Positions 25,046-33,774 of a DNA stretch of 54,106 nucleotides are shown in pieces. The stretch is taken from NCBI GenBank assembly GCA_016794305.1, contig JAEUKN010000006.1:1-54106 (forward strand), in the 5' to 3' direction. A program made the position numbers and the translations under genes. The DNA is from Alphaproteobacteria bacterium (lineage in GTDB: Bacteria > Pseudomonadota > Alphaproteobacteria > Micavibrionales > Micavibrionaceae). Numbering within the stretch: the stretch's first letter is position 1; every line of letters starts with the position of its first letter. The notes under the pieces are model-generated. The model searched no databases. It was not told where the DNA came from and was given only the letters and a program-made list of their open reading frames with translations.

Positions 25046-25130
25046 CCTTATATATCAAATTGATATTTCGGTGGTTTGTACCTTAAAATCAATTCTTATT
25101 CTACTAAAAAATGCTACTTGAGCACAAGAA

Positions 25131-26567
25131 TTAGCAAGAATAATAATTTTTATATTCAATCGGGTGCGGCATGGTTTCAAACTCCAGCACTTCTTCCATT
25201 TTGAGCTCAATAAAGCTATCAATCAGGTCTTTGCTGAATACATTGCCCTCAAGCAAAAATGCATGATCGGCCTTTAATGCGTCCAAGGCATCACGCAGCG
25301 ACCCGCACACGGTTGGCACCTTTGCAAGTTCGTCTTTAGGCAATTCATACAAGTTTTTATCCATCGCATCGCCAGGATTAATCTTGTTTTTCACCCCATC
25401 GAGCCCGGCCATCAACATGGCGGCATAGGCCAAATACGGATTGGCCGCAGGATCAGGGAAGCGAACCTCAACCCGTTTGCCTTTCGGTGATCCGCAATAC
25501 GGAATACGGCAGGATGCCGAGCGGTTACGGGACGAATAGGCGAGCAACACCGGTGCCTCATACCCCGGAACCAAGCGTTTATAGCTGTTGGTGGTGGGGT
25601 TGGTAAAGGCGTTGAGGGCCTTGGCGTGTTTAATGATCCCGCCGATATAATGCAGCGCGGTTTCGGACAACCCCGCATATTTATCACCGGCAAAGAGCGG
25701 TGTTTTGCCCTTCCAAATGGATTGGTGCACATGCATGCCCGACCCGTTATCGCCAAAAATCGGTTTGGGCATAAAGGTTGCGGTTTTGCCATAGGCAGCC
25801 GCCACATTATGCACAACATATTTATAAATTTGCATATTATCGCCGCAATCCAAGAGAGTCGAGAATTTGATCCCCAATTCATGCTGACTGGGCGCGACTT
25901 CATGGTGATGTTTTTCCACTTCAACACCCATGGAGGCGATGATTGAGAGCATCTCAGCCCGCAAATCATTGCCCGTATCCATTGGCGCATCGGGGAAATA
26001 TCCGCCCTTGACCTGCGGACGGTGCGCGAGGTTGCCTTCGCCCAACACGCGGTCAGTGTTATACGGTCCTTCTTCGCTGTCGATTTCATAGGAAACTTTG
26101 TTCATCCGTACGGCGTATTTGACATCATCAAAGACGAAAAACTCAGCCTCAGGGCCAAAGAAAGCCGTATCGCCCACGCCCGATTTTTTCAAATAATCTT
26201 CGGCAAATTTGGCAACCGACCTTGGGCAACGCTCGTAATGTTCACGTGTTTTTGGTTCCAAAACATAACAGAAAACTTTGACCGTAGGTTGCGCCGCAAA
26301 CGGGTCGCTACAGACTTTGTTCAAATCCGGCAACAAAATCATGTCCGATTCGTTGATGGCTTTCCAACCGGCAATGGACGATCCGTCAAAATAGATCCCT
26401 TCGGTGAGCAAGGCTTCATCAACCGTGGAAATATGTTGGGTTGTATGTTGTTGTTTTCCGCGCAAATCGGCAAACACAAAATCAACATACACGATTTCAT
26501 TTTCTTTAGTAAAATCAAGGAAATCGCCGGGAGTCTTAAACTTAAATTGTTGCGCAGTCGTGGCCAT
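25131..26567 (-). CDS. glnA: Glutamine synthetase, type I
   Basis: Makes glutamine from glutamate, ammonia and ATP. The 478 residues carry the GSI metal and substrate motifs: YFDGSSIAGW, the FGPEAEFFVFD segment, HHHEVAPSQHELG, the ATP site KPIFGDNGSGMHVHQS, and the NRSASCRIP loop. KNLYELPKDE near residue 406 is the adenylylation site, so activity should be controlled by GlnE/GlnB. The C-terminus reads YYSC instead of the common YYSV. glnB, often upstream, is absent. GAGG precedes the ATG. A 266-base gap to 26833 separates it from a divergent aminotransferase; I see no clear sigma54 or NtrC site there. Confidence 0.97.
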   Translation of the reverse strand: MATTAQQFKFKTPGDFLDFTKENEIVYVDFVFADLRGKQQHTTQHISTVDEALLTEGIYFDGSSIAGWKAINESDMILLPDLNKVCSDPFAAQPTVKVFCYVLEPKTREHYERCPRSVAKFAEDYLKKSGVGDTAFFGPEAEFFVFDDVKYAVRMNKVSYEIDSEEGPYNTDRVLGEGNLAHRPQVKGGYFPDAPMDTGNDLRAEMLSIIASMGVEVEKHHHEVAPSQHELGIKFSTLLDCGDNMQIYKYVVHNVAAAYGKTATFMPKPIFGDNGSGMHVHQSIWKGKTPLFAGDKYAGLSETALHYIGGIIKHAKALNAFTNPTTNSYKRLVPGYEAPVLLAYSSRNRSASCRIPYCGSPKGKRVEVRFPDPAANPYLAYAAMLMAGLDGVKNKINPGDAMDKNLYELPKDELAKVPTVCGSLRDALDALKADHAFLLEGNVFSKDLIDSFIELKMEEVLEFETMPHPIEYKNYYSC

Positions 26568-26833
26568 GTACCATCCTCATCACGTTAGATTAAATATGCA
26601 AAAAAAGCAAAACAGATATGCTACAATGCGATGCATTATCACTTTTAGTATGGCGCGTCTATAGAATTTTTTGATTATTCGAAAAAAGTTTTTTGGAAAG
26701 CTGTTTTCGTGAGTCCTTAATGGGGGGCTTAATATTATTGCTTGATATGCTTGCTTGCCCAAAGCGGTAAAAATTTCTAACATGGGTGAAATCCTGAACA
26801 GGTTCTGTGATGGATAGAAGAGTTTTTAGCTGA

Positions 26834-27628
26834 ATGGATAACCAAATGATCTGGATCAATGGAAAATTTAGCGATGACCCGCTTCAGATTTCGGTATTTG
26901 ATAAGGTTATACTGGGTATGTCCGTATTTACCAGTATTTTAGTCGATCACGGGCGGCCCATATGGTTGCGTGATCATCTGCGGCGGCTTAACGCACATGC
27001 GCGGGTTATGAGGCTCAAGCTCGGCTACACGCTTGAAGAAATTGAGGAAATTTGTGCGGAGCTTGTTCATCGCTCTCCGGAGGTATCTTGCGGTTTTGGG
27101 GCGTTGCGACTTGAACTAACGGCCGGAGTAGGCGCACGCGGTCTTGACTATCCGCCGGAGAGCACGTTGTTTATGACCTATAGCACAGCGGCCGATCCAC
27201 GGGCAGCGACGGAGGTAAAAATTTTATGCCACCCACGCTATCGGCGGAATGCGGATGATCCGCTTTCGCGCATTAAATCAGGGAGTTACGGCTTGGCGGC
27301 ACTGGCGAAACAAGAGGCAAGATTAGATGGTTTTGACGATGTGATCTTCCTCAATCATCACCATCACGTGACCTGCGCGTCCAGTGCCAATATTTTGGTG
27401 ATGACGGGCGGGAAATATTACACGCCGAGCCTGAAAGACGGGGTGATGGACGGCATGATGCGGGCGCATGTTATGCGGGAACTCAAGGCCGAAGAACGTA
27501 CACTCACGCTAGAGGAGGTCAAATCATGCGATCATGTCTGGTTGATCAATTCCTTTGGATTGCGGGCGGTCAAACAGACTGATGACGTGGCCATGGTGCC
27601 TTTGATGCTTGAGTTTCCGGGACTATAG
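26834..27628 (+). CDS. Class IV aminotransferase (branched-chain / D-amino acid / aminodeoxychorismate lyase family)
   Basis: 264-residue PLP enzyme of fold type IV. The catalytic Lys lies in SRIKSGSYG (about 148). The cofactor-phosphate loop TCASSANILV and the C-terminal TPSLKDGVMDGMMR match the class IV pattern. Short length and the poorly conserved N-terminus fit 4-amino-4-deoxychorismate lyase (PabC) or a D-amino acid transaminase better than a full IlvE. Specificity cannot be read from sequence. It is a single gene, divergent from glnA and convergent with etfA. Confidence 0.85.
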   Translation: MDNQMIWINGKFSDDPLQISVFDKVILGMSVFTSILVDHGRPIWLRDHLRRLNAHARVMRLKLGYTLEEIEEICAELVHRSPEVSCGFGALRLELTAGVGARGLDYPPESTLFMTYSTAADPRAATEVKILCHPRYRRNADDPLSRIKSGSYGLAALAKQEARLDGFDDVIFLNHHHHVTCASSANILVMTGGKYYTPSLKDGVMDGMMRAHVMRELKAEERTLTLEEVKSCDHVWLINSFGLRAVKQTDDVAMVPLMLEFPGL

Positions 27629-27651
27629 AGAAGTTCGGGCGCAGTCTATAG

Positions 27652-28608
27652 CTATATCTTCCCCGTGAATTCGGGCAGGATTTCAAACAGGTCCCCAACC
27701 AATCCGAAATCGGCAATTTTAAAGATGGGGGCGTCGGGATCTTTGTTAATTGCCACAATGGTTTTGGCATCTTTAATTCCCGCAAGATGCTGCACAGCCC
27801 CCGAAATCCCCACCGCGATATAGAGATCAGGCGCAATGATCTTGCCCGTCTGGCCCACCTGATAATCATTGGGGGCATAACCGGAGTCAACGGCGGCTCT
27901 TGATGCGCCAATCGCGGCACCCAACCGATCCGCCAATTGTTCGATCAATGCCACATTGTCCTTTGAACCAATCCCGCGGCCAAAAGACACCACCCGCGCC
28001 GCCGATTGCAATTCCGGGCGTGCGGATTTGGTCAGGGTTTGGTCAACAAACTCGCCGCAGCGTAGGGATTCCGTGCGCCGGGTAGGGGCGCGCTCCCACT
28101 CTGCCGGATTTACACTGGAATTTGTAACTGCCGCCGGAAACGCACTGGAGCGAATAGTGAGGTAATGACGCGGTTGAGTGTCCTGAAACTCTGCCAATGC
28201 ATTGCCCGCATAGACAGGCCGAATATAATGACTGGCCCCAAGAATCTGTGTGACATCAGAAACAGCCTGAATATCCGCCAACGCCGCCAATCGCGGCAAC
28301 AAATTTTTCCCCCATTGAGTCGCCGCGGCCAATACGTGGCTGTAATTCAGCGCAAGCGGATGGATAATTTGTGCGAGATATTCAGGGGCAACGGGGGCGG
28401 TGTTGAGTGGCGGCGCGGAATCATCAGAATAATGATAAATCTTATGGATGCCATCCACAGATTGTAGTGAGTTTATTTGCGAGTCATTCAACCCACCCAC
28501 GGCCACAATATCTACCTCTGCTCCCAACTGCGCCGCCGCCGTCATACATGACAATGTTGCGGGGGATACGGCGTTTTCTAAAAACTCAGCAATGACGAGA
28601 ACAGACAT
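27652..28608 (-). CDS. etfA: Electron transfer flavoprotein alpha subunit
   Basis: 318-residue ETF alpha, which with EtfB holds FAD and AMP and carries electrons from acyl-CoA dehydrogenases to ETF:quinone oxidoreductase. The FAD domain is clear: VVSFGRGIGS, then DYQVGQTGKIIAPDLYIAVG, GISGAVQHLAG and NKDPDAPIF. etfB is normally directly upstream, but here the upstream neighbour is rnd. It links functionally to the FadN-type enzyme at 409, though at a distance. Confidence 0.95.
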   Translation of the reverse strand: MSVLVIAEFLENAVSPATLSCMTAAAQLGAEVDIVAVGGLNDSQINSLQSVDGIHKIYHYSDDSAPPLNTAPVAPEYLAQIIHPLALNYSHVLAAATQWGKNLLPRLAALADIQAVSDVTQILGASHYIRPVYAGNALAEFQDTQPRHYLTIRSSAFPAAVTNSSVNPAEWERAPTRRTESLRCGEFVDQTLTKSARPELQSAARVVSFGRGIGSKDNVALIEQLADRLGAAIGASRAAVDSGYAPNDYQVGQTGKIIAPDLYIAVGISGAVQHLAGIKDAKTIVAINKDPDAPIFKIADFGLVGDLFEILPEFTGKI

Positions 28609-28661
28609 GACAAAATCCGATTTTATTATCTTTTGAGTGTAACTTAAGAGAAGGGGTTTCC

Positions 28662-29282
28662 TTAACTCTCATGCGAAAAAATATCTTTCTCCGGCCAGCC
28701 GAGCAAATCAAGCGCAGCGCGATGAGGGAGAAAGTCAAAACATGCCTCCGCAATTTCTTTGCGACCCTCACGGGTCAGCATGACATCGAGCCTTTCGCGC
28801 AATCGGTGCAGGTATAAAACATCATTGGCGGCATAAAGTTTTTGTTCGTCACTTAATTTGTCCTGACCCCAGTCGGAGGATTGGAATTGTTTGCTCAGCT
28901 CAACGCCCAAAATCTCGCGGCACAGCTCCTTCAACGAATGGCGATCGGTGAAAGTCCGTACCAGTTTTGAGGCAATTTTTGTGCAATAAATCGGCGTAAC
29001 GTCAACATGTAAATACTCTTTCAGTGCCGCAATATCAAACCGCGCAAAGTGAAAGAGTTTTTCAATTTTGGGGTCACTCATCAATTGGCAAAGCCTCGGC
29101 GCGTGATAATCTTGCCCCGCATTAAACTTGACCAAATGCGCATCACCGTTTCCGGATGATAATTGCACCAGACACAAGCGGTCACGGTGAAGATTTAGCC
29201 CCATTGTCTCAGTATCTACGGCAACGCTGTTTCCCCAATTGAGACCCTCGGGAATGTCGCCTTCATGGATATAAATTGTCAT
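28662..29282 (-). CDS. rnd: Ribonuclease D-type 3'-5' exonuclease
   Basis: 206-residue DEDDy exonuclease acting on tRNA and other RNA 3' ends. Exo I is AVDTETMG (Asp23, Glu25), Exo II HFARFDIAAL, and Exo III YAANDVLYL. The HRDC domain of E. coli RNase D is missing, as in the short alphaproteobacterial form. The start at 29282 (MTIYIHEGD) fits family length; the frame is open 30 codons further but with unrelated sequence. etfA begins 53 bases downstream. Confidence 0.93.
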   Translation of the reverse strand: MTIYIHEGDIPEGLNWGNSVAVDTETMGLNLHRDRLCLVQLSSGNGDAHLVKFNAGQDYHAPRLCQLMSDPKIEKLFHFARFDIAALKEYLHVDVTPIYCTKIASKLVRTFTDRHSLKELCREILGVELSKQFQSSDWGQDKLSDEQKLYAANDVLYLHRLRERLDVMLTREGRKEIAEACFDFLPHRAALDLLGWPEKDIFSHES

Positions 29283-29410
29283 GAGGCAGAAATTACAGCG
29301 TTTTTTTTGATTCTTCAAGTAAAGTTGACACATAAAATTTTGAGACATTGTAAAATTCTTCTTGCAAGGCACAAAAACTTGTGAGAGAGTGTAAACTCAA
29401 GGAAACAAAA

Positions 29411-29473
29411 ATGCGCAGCAATTATTGCACCAACGTCGTCATTGTTTCCGGATCAGCGGGACTTAAGTTTTGA
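29411..29473 (+). CDS. Putative 20-residue leader peptide
   Basis: A short frame MRSNYCTNVVIVSGSAGLKF starts at ATG 29411 with AAGGA seven bases upstream, which is ideal spacing. Its end overlaps a terminator-like hairpin at 29448-29486. This is the classic layout of a ribosome-controlled attenuator, and the Val-Val-Ile-Val run would be the sensing codons if it responded to branched-chain amino acids. The next gene is an ABC exporter 168 bases on, not a biosynthetic gene, so its target is unclear. It is too short to be certain from one genome. Confidence 0.45.
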   Translation: MRSNYCTNVVIVSGSAGLKF

Positions 29474-29493
29474 GTTCATGATCCGGCTGTTTT
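29448..29493 (+). terminator. Terminator-like hairpin overlapping the leader ORF
   Basis: CCGGATCA (29448-29455) pairs perfectly with TGATCCGG (29479-29486). Inside, ACTTAA and TTGAGT add a second short stem. CTGTTTTT follows the right arm, ending at about 29494. This fits an intrinsic terminator or attenuator. Confidence 0.6.
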
Positions 29494-29596
29494 TATGTGC
29501 CGGTCATTTAAAACCAAAATTTACCGCAATTTATTTTTTCCAAAAAACTTTTCTGTAAATTTTCGTTTGACGTGGCTGGCTCGCAATCGTTTAAGG

Positions 29597-29620
29597 CATC
29601 GCAAATTTATGTTTGCGATG
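29597..29620. promoter_or_regulatory. 9-bp hairpin just before the ABC exporter
   Basis: CATCGCAAA (29597-29605) pairs perfectly with TTTGCGATG (29612-29620) around six bases. It ends six bases before the GGGAG ribosome binding site of the exporter at 29642. It could affect translation or be a protein-binding palindrome. The rest of the 359-base gap between rnd and the exporter holds the leader unit and probably the rnd promoter. Confidence 0.45.
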
Positions 29621-29641
29621 TGATATGGGAGTCTTTTTAAA

Positions 29642-31477
29642 ATGGATCAATCATCCGAATCACTTTTAATTCCAAAGCCAACAGGCCGGGATATTTGGCG
29701 TTTTGCCTGGCATTACTGGTCACAGAGGCCGAAATTTGGAATTTTGGCATTTGTATTCTTGGGCATATCCGTGAGTATGGATATTTTCTTTCCTGTTTAT
29801 ACCGGAAAGGCCGTGGATCATATCGCCCGGCTTAGTCCCGATCACATTGGTGATTTAGACATTTTGCTCGGTTCATTTGGTATCATCCTTGCCCTGCAAT
29901 TCGGCCATAGTTGGCTATGGTCGCTGGGGTTTTATTGTTGGAATAAATTTGCCAATCATATTCTTCACAGTATTTTGACCGATACAACGCGCAAAGTTCT
30001 GCGGTTTTCAACAGATTGGCATGCCAACAGCTTCGCCGGATCAACCGTGCGTAAAATCACGCGCGGTATGTGGTCGTTTGATATATTTGAGGATGTTATT
30101 TTCATGGGATTATTCCCGGCCACGATTATCGGTGTCGGTATGATGATCATGCTGATCATCAATATCCCGTTGGTGGGGCTAATGATGTTGCCCTTCATAA
30201 TTTTATATATTGTGGCCAGCATTATTATGGTGATGAAGATTGGCTTTCCTCGTTATGAGGCCTCGGCGGCCATGGATACCCGGGTGGGCGCAACCTTGGC
30301 CGATATTATCACCGGCGTTCCCACGATCAAAAGCTTTGGCAATGAGACGCGAGAGGATGGGGTGTTCAGCCAGGTTACAACCAAATGGCAACACATAGCC
30401 CTGCGCGCATGGCAAACATCCGTGGGACTTGATTTTATCAGATCAAACATCCGCGGACTAATTCTGGCGGCGATGTTTGGCGGAATTGCTGTTTTATGGA
30501 ACAAAAACGCCATCACGCCGGGCGAAATTACCATGGCGATCACTGCGTTTTTTATTATAGCCGGCTATCTGCGGGAAATCGGGCGGCAGGTGTCCGACCT
30601 TTCTAAGGCTGTGTCCGAAATATCCGATGCTGTCGGCTTTTGGTTGCGGGAAGATGATATTCAGGACCACGCAGACGCGCGGGCGCTGCGGGTGACACAG
30701 CAAAATGAGGAAGGGCGTGACCGCAACCGAATCGGGGCCGAAATCCGCTTTGACAATGTTGAGTTTGCCTATAAGGAAGGTGAACGAAAAATCTATGATC
30801 ATCTGTCCATCACGATTTCCGCCGGTGAAAAAGTGGCCTTGGTGGGGGCGTCGGGATCAGGCAAATCCACCTTTGTGAAGTTGATCCAGCGTTTGTACGA
30901 TGTTCAGAATGGCGAGATTTTGATTGATGGTCAAAATATTGCGCGCGTGACCCAAGAATCATTGCGTAAGGCTATTGCGCTGGTGCCACAGGACCCCATT
31001 TTGTTTCACCGCTCCCTCGCTGAAAACATTGCCTATGGCCGCCCGAATGCAACGTTGGATGAGGTGCGCCTGGCCGCGCAAGAATCCTATGCGGCAGAGT
31101 TTATTGAGAATTTGCCGATGGGTTATCAAACGCTAGTGGGTGAGCGCGGAATTAAGCTCTCAGGCGGGGAGCGTCAAAGGGTGGCAATTGCCCGCGCGCT
31201 TCTGGCCGATTGCCCGATCTTGATATTGGACGAGGCAACCTCCAGCCTTGATTCGGTATCAGAGCATTATATCCAAAAGGCACTGGAACGATTGATGGAC
31301 GGGCGCACCACCATCACCATTGCCCACCGTTTGGCCACCATTCAAAACGCCGACCGCATTTTGGTGTTTGATCGCGGGCAAATTGTGGAGCAAGGAAAAC
31401 ATGCGGAGCTGCTCGAAAATCCGGAGTCAATCTATCGCAAACTCTATGAAATCCAGGCATTGGGGATCACGGCGTAG
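29642..31477 (+). CDS. ABC transporter, exporter type (fused permease and ATPase)
   Basis: 611 residues. The N-terminal half has six transmembrane helices (about 35-330) of the type I exporter fold, and the C-terminal half one ATPase domain. The Walker A motif GASGSGKS is near 402-409, the Q-loop in LVPQDPILFH, the signature LSGGERQR near 506, and Walker B LILDEATSSLD near 527. It would act as a homodimer like MsbA or Atm1. The substrate cannot be told. Its last 11 bases overlap the convergent zinc-ribbon gene. Confidence 0.93.
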   Translation: MDQSSESLLIPKPTGRDIWRFAWHYWSQRPKFGILAFVFLGISVSMDIFFPVYTGKAVDHIARLSPDHIGDLDILLGSFGIILALQFGHSWLWSLGFYCWNKFANHILHSILTDTTRKVLRFSTDWHANSFAGSTVRKITRGMWSFDIFEDVIFMGLFPATIIGVGMMIMLIINIPLVGLMMLPFIILYIVASIIMVMKIGFPRYEASAAMDTRVGATLADIITGVPTIKSFGNETREDGVFSQVTTKWQHIALRAWQTSVGLDFIRSNIRGLILAAMFGGIAVLWNKNAITPGEITMAITAFFIIAGYLREIGRQVSDLSKAVSEISDAVGFWLREDDIQDHADARALRVTQQNEEGRDRNRIGAEIRFDNVEFAYKEGERKIYDHLSITISAGEKVALVGASGSGKSTFVKLIQRLYDVQNGEILIDGQNIARVTQESLRKAIALVPQDPILFHRSLAENIAYGRPNATLDEVRLAAQESYAAEFIENLPMGYQTLVGERGIKLSGGERQRVAIARALLADCPILILDEATSSLDSVSEHYIQKALERLMDGRTTITIAHRLATIQNADRILVFDRGQIVEQGKHAELLENPESIYRKLYEIQALGITA

Positions 31478-32384
31478 CGTGGGAGGGAGGAGATGTGAGG
31501 ACGGGGGAGTGAGTGGAGGGGGCTGAATCCTGATGGGTTTGCTTCTCAGCCGCCGGAGCCAGACGAATTGTTATGCGTGTTGCTTGCGATTTGTCTGTGC
31601 CCCCCTCTTGCGGTAAGGAAACGGAGAAGGGGAGAATCGCCTCGGCCTTCAGCAATTTTTCGGACAGATCATAGGTTTGCGTTTCTATGATTTGTTCATG
31701 CGCATCCATCAAACTGAAGACAAGGCGCGGCACGGCTTTGCTTGAGGAAGTCAGGTTGATCAGTTCGCCCGCGACTTTGCCGTCCTGGATGGTGAGATGA
31801 TCTATGGCAAAGATTTTCTCTAACTCATCGCCGCGTGCGGATCCGTTTCCATCGTTATCGACAGGACCAATTCCAAGCAGCGTGTATATTTTTTGGCTGG
31901 GAGGGTAAGTCTTTGTTATAGCAGGATGCGCCCATAGCAGCCCCAAAGCGAGAACCGAGATCAGGATAAAGGCGAGGGCCGCGCTCGATGTTCTTTGCAC
32001 CACATCCCGCCGCGATGGCCAAACCGCAAAGGTCAGAGAATGAATTGAATTCTGCATTTTATGACGTTTGAGCCGCCAATTTAAAAATTTCTGACGTTTC
32101 CAGTCCTGAAATTGGAAAATCCAGTCTTTGATCATCTGCCTAAGGCTGCGTTTACGCGGCGTGCGGTCATTGTCCGTGCCCTTGCCGCGGCCGGCATCAT
32201 CAAACCCGATCTCGTCGAATTCCTCAGATTGAATGCGGCTGATGAGATCATCGAGTGAATCTTTCTCCGCGGCTTGAAACCATTGGTTTCCGCATTTTTG
32301 GCAACGAACGTTACGGCCCTTGGGGCCTATGGTTTCGGCCGATACCATGTATTTGGCTGAGCAAGAAGGACAAGAGAGAATCAT
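31467..32384 (-). CDS. MJ0042-type zinc-ribbon membrane protein (DUF3426-like)
   Basis: 305 residues. The N-terminal zinc ribbon has C5-P-S-C8 and C28-Q-K-C31 with the family's QCxxC-style spacing. It is followed by an acidic then a basic cytoplasmic linker, one membrane helix at about 134-153, and an external domain to the end. This layout matches zinc-ribbon plus DUF3426 proteins common in Alphaproteobacteria, often near ftsEX, which is not seen here. The C-terminal 30 residues are Ser/Thr/Pro rich and overlap the exporter gene. Function unknown; a sensing or envelope role is inference. Confidence 0.85.
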   Translation of the reverse strand: MILSCPSCSAKYMVSAETIGPKGRNVRCQKCGNQWFQAAEKDSLDDLISRIQSEEFDEIGFDDAGRGKGTDNDRTPRKRSLRQMIKDWIFQFQDWKRQKFLNWRLKRHKMQNSIHSLTFAVWPSRRDVVQRTSSAALAFILISVLALGLLWAHPAITKTYPPSQKIYTLLGIGPVDNDGNGSARGDELEKIFAIDHLTIQDGKVAGELINLTSSSKAVPRLVFSLMDAHEQIIETQTYDLSEKLLKAEAILPFSVSLPQEGGTDKSQATRITIRLAPAAEKQTHQDSAPSTHSPVLTSPPSHATP

Positions 32385-32445
32385 TCCCTATTACAACCAT
32401 ATTTTATCAATTTTGTGAAGGGCGCATCTTACCACCCTCAAATTT

Positions 32446-32548
32446 CGTAGCCCCGCACTTGATGCGGGGTCCGAGTACAGGAGCCCGACACAGCCAAGAC
32501 CCCGGATAGGGAAAAACGCCGCCAAGTTCGGCTTTTTCTGTTCCGGGG
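32446..32548. repeat. Hairpin-rich intergenic repeat-like segment
   Basis: Two stems are visible. CCCCGCA (32451-32457) pairs with TGCGGGG (32463-32469), and CCCCGGA (32500-32506) with TCCGGGG (32542-32548). Between the second pair lies GCCG/CGGC flanked by A- and T-runs, like a small terminator. The first stem with CACTTGATGCGGGGTCC resembles dispersed repeats I know from other alphaproteobacterial intergenic regions, but no second copy is in this window. Confidence 0.5.
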
Positions 32549-32666
32549 TTACGCGCTCATTTCAAATTTGTGGGGTAAGGGTGCGCATTCGACCCGCGCG
32601 GGCGTTATCAACTCTATCGTATATTATGGTTAGTCAGGTTTTTGGTTTATGAAATAGAAAATTTTA

Positions 32667-32717
32667 ATATACCAATTTGGTATATTGCACAAAATACAAT
32701 ATACCGAATTGGTATAT
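32667..32717. promoter_or_regulatory. Paired operator-like palindromes
   Basis: Two near-identical palindromes of type ATATACCNANTTGGTATAT are centred at 32676 and 32708, 32 bp or about three helical turns apart. With their TTG flanks they form inverted arms of 21 bases (32667-32687 and 32697-32717) matching at 20 positions around a 9-base spacer. They lie about 140 bases before the orphan gene at 32857. The rest of 32385-32856 is AT-rich, with a TATAAT at 32817-32822. Confidence 0.6.
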
Positions 32718-32856
32718 CTAATATCGCAAATCATAAAGCCAATCAATTTTCAATAAAAAATCCTCCCCTGCGACATTTTTATGCAAAACTTTATAAAATT
32801 TTAAATATTTTCATATTATAATTTAGTTATAAGTCATATATTTTGGAGGGAACCAT

Positions 32857-33198
32857 ATGTCAGATAATAAAGTGCAGGTAGTTGATGCTACTCAGGGTGG
32901 AGTTGCCACGGCTCGCTCAGATTGTAATGTAATAGTTAACTTGCCTGAGGAAGATAGGATTCTTGCAACCAGTATAGCTGATAGAAATCTAGCAAGGGCT
33001 CTGGACACCGGAGAATCTACGGTTGCCGAATTGGTTGCTCTTAATCACGGTCTATACAATCCAGCGGATGTTAATTGTATTGTTGGCAAGATGAAAAATA
33101 ATGGAGCTGAGATGACAGCCTCTGCTCCTCCGCCTGTTGAAGGCAGGCATCCTGTCTATGATAGAGATGCGTATCTCAGAAGTACCCCTGGGTTGTAA
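32857..33198 (+). CDS. Orphan small protein, unknown
   Basis: 113 residues with no signal peptide, no membrane helix and no motif I recognise. It is acidic, with Ala/Val/Asp-rich N-terminal strands and a Pro-rich stretch (SAPPPVEGRHP) near the end. A very good ribosome binding site, GGAGGG, lies seven bases before the ATG, and a TATAAT stands 35 bases upstream, so expression is likely. Codon use and base composition are more AT-rich than in the flanking genes, suggesting recent acquisition. It converges with another orphan at 33232. Confidence 0.65.
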   Translation: MSDNKVQVVDATQGGVATARSDCNVIVNLPEEDRILATSIADRNLARALDTGESTVAELVALNHGLYNPADVNCIVGKMKNNGAEMTASAPPPVEGRHPVYDRDAYLRSTPGL

Positions 33199-33231
33199 TT
33201 ATAAGAGAATACGTCATTACACAATTAAAGG

Positions 33232-33744
33232 TTAAGGAAGATCAAACATAAAATTTAGATTAGGTGATCTGTATATTGCGCGTACTGGATCCCAAACGTT
33301 TGACTTTCTTATATATAAAAATGTTGCTATGCATTCTTTTAGATCGCGCGCGGAAAATAAGCTGATCAACTCTTCAAATTTGTCATAGTTTTTTTTACGG
33401 TCAGAATACCCATATATTGCACAAAAGTTATATGGAGATGGCTCAAGTGCATGGACGCGCAACGATGATACATCATTATATGGTCCATGAACATATCTAA
33501 AAACAATAGTGTGCGGTTCTTCGGTGCCAGGGTTAGATATGGCGGCAGATGAACAAAGGTCTAAAGATTGAAACCTTGTTAGAGCATGAACTCTTTTGCT
33601 ACCCACAAATGCGTGAACTTTGCACACAATAGAGTCAGGCGAGTTTGATACGTTTGCAACCGCACTAGGTGCTGAAAAAGCCAGAATGAGAGATAGTTCC
33701 GCTGCTTTTACAGCATTTTTGAATATAGCGGTTATTGACTTCAA
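33232..33744 (-). CDS. Orphan exported protein, unknown
   Basis: 170 residues with a signal peptide (likely cut after SAVA, residue 30) and about five Cys in the mature part, which could form disulfides in the periplasm. The start codon is TTG, preceded by GGGGAG at good spacing. The sequence is AT-rich like its convergent neighbour. No domain recognised. A promoter with an embedded palindrome lies upstream. Confidence 0.65.
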   Translation of the reverse strand: MKSITAIFKNAVKAAELSLILAFSAPSAVANVSNSPDSIVCKVHAFVGSKRVHALTRFQSLDLCSSAAISNPGTEEPHTIVFRYVHGPYNDVSSLRVHALEPSPYNFCAIYGYSDRKKNYDKFEELISLFSARDLKECIATFLYIRKSNVWDPVRAIYRSPNLNFMFDLP

Positions 33745-33774
33745 GATATCTCCCCTTTATGTAACAGAGTGGTT

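Noticed and set aside
24924..25121. 65-codon frame across tRNA-Trp
   Set aside because: It covers the tRNA gene, which fully explains the sequence.
26568..26833. Sigma54/NtrC promoter for glnA
   Set aside because: I could not find a TGGCAC-N5-TTGC element or a TGCACC-type NtrC palindrome on the correct strand.
32255..32509. 84-codon plus-strand frame through the hairpin segment
   Set aside because: Its first half is antisense to the zinc-ribbon gene and its second half is structured repeat-like DNA.
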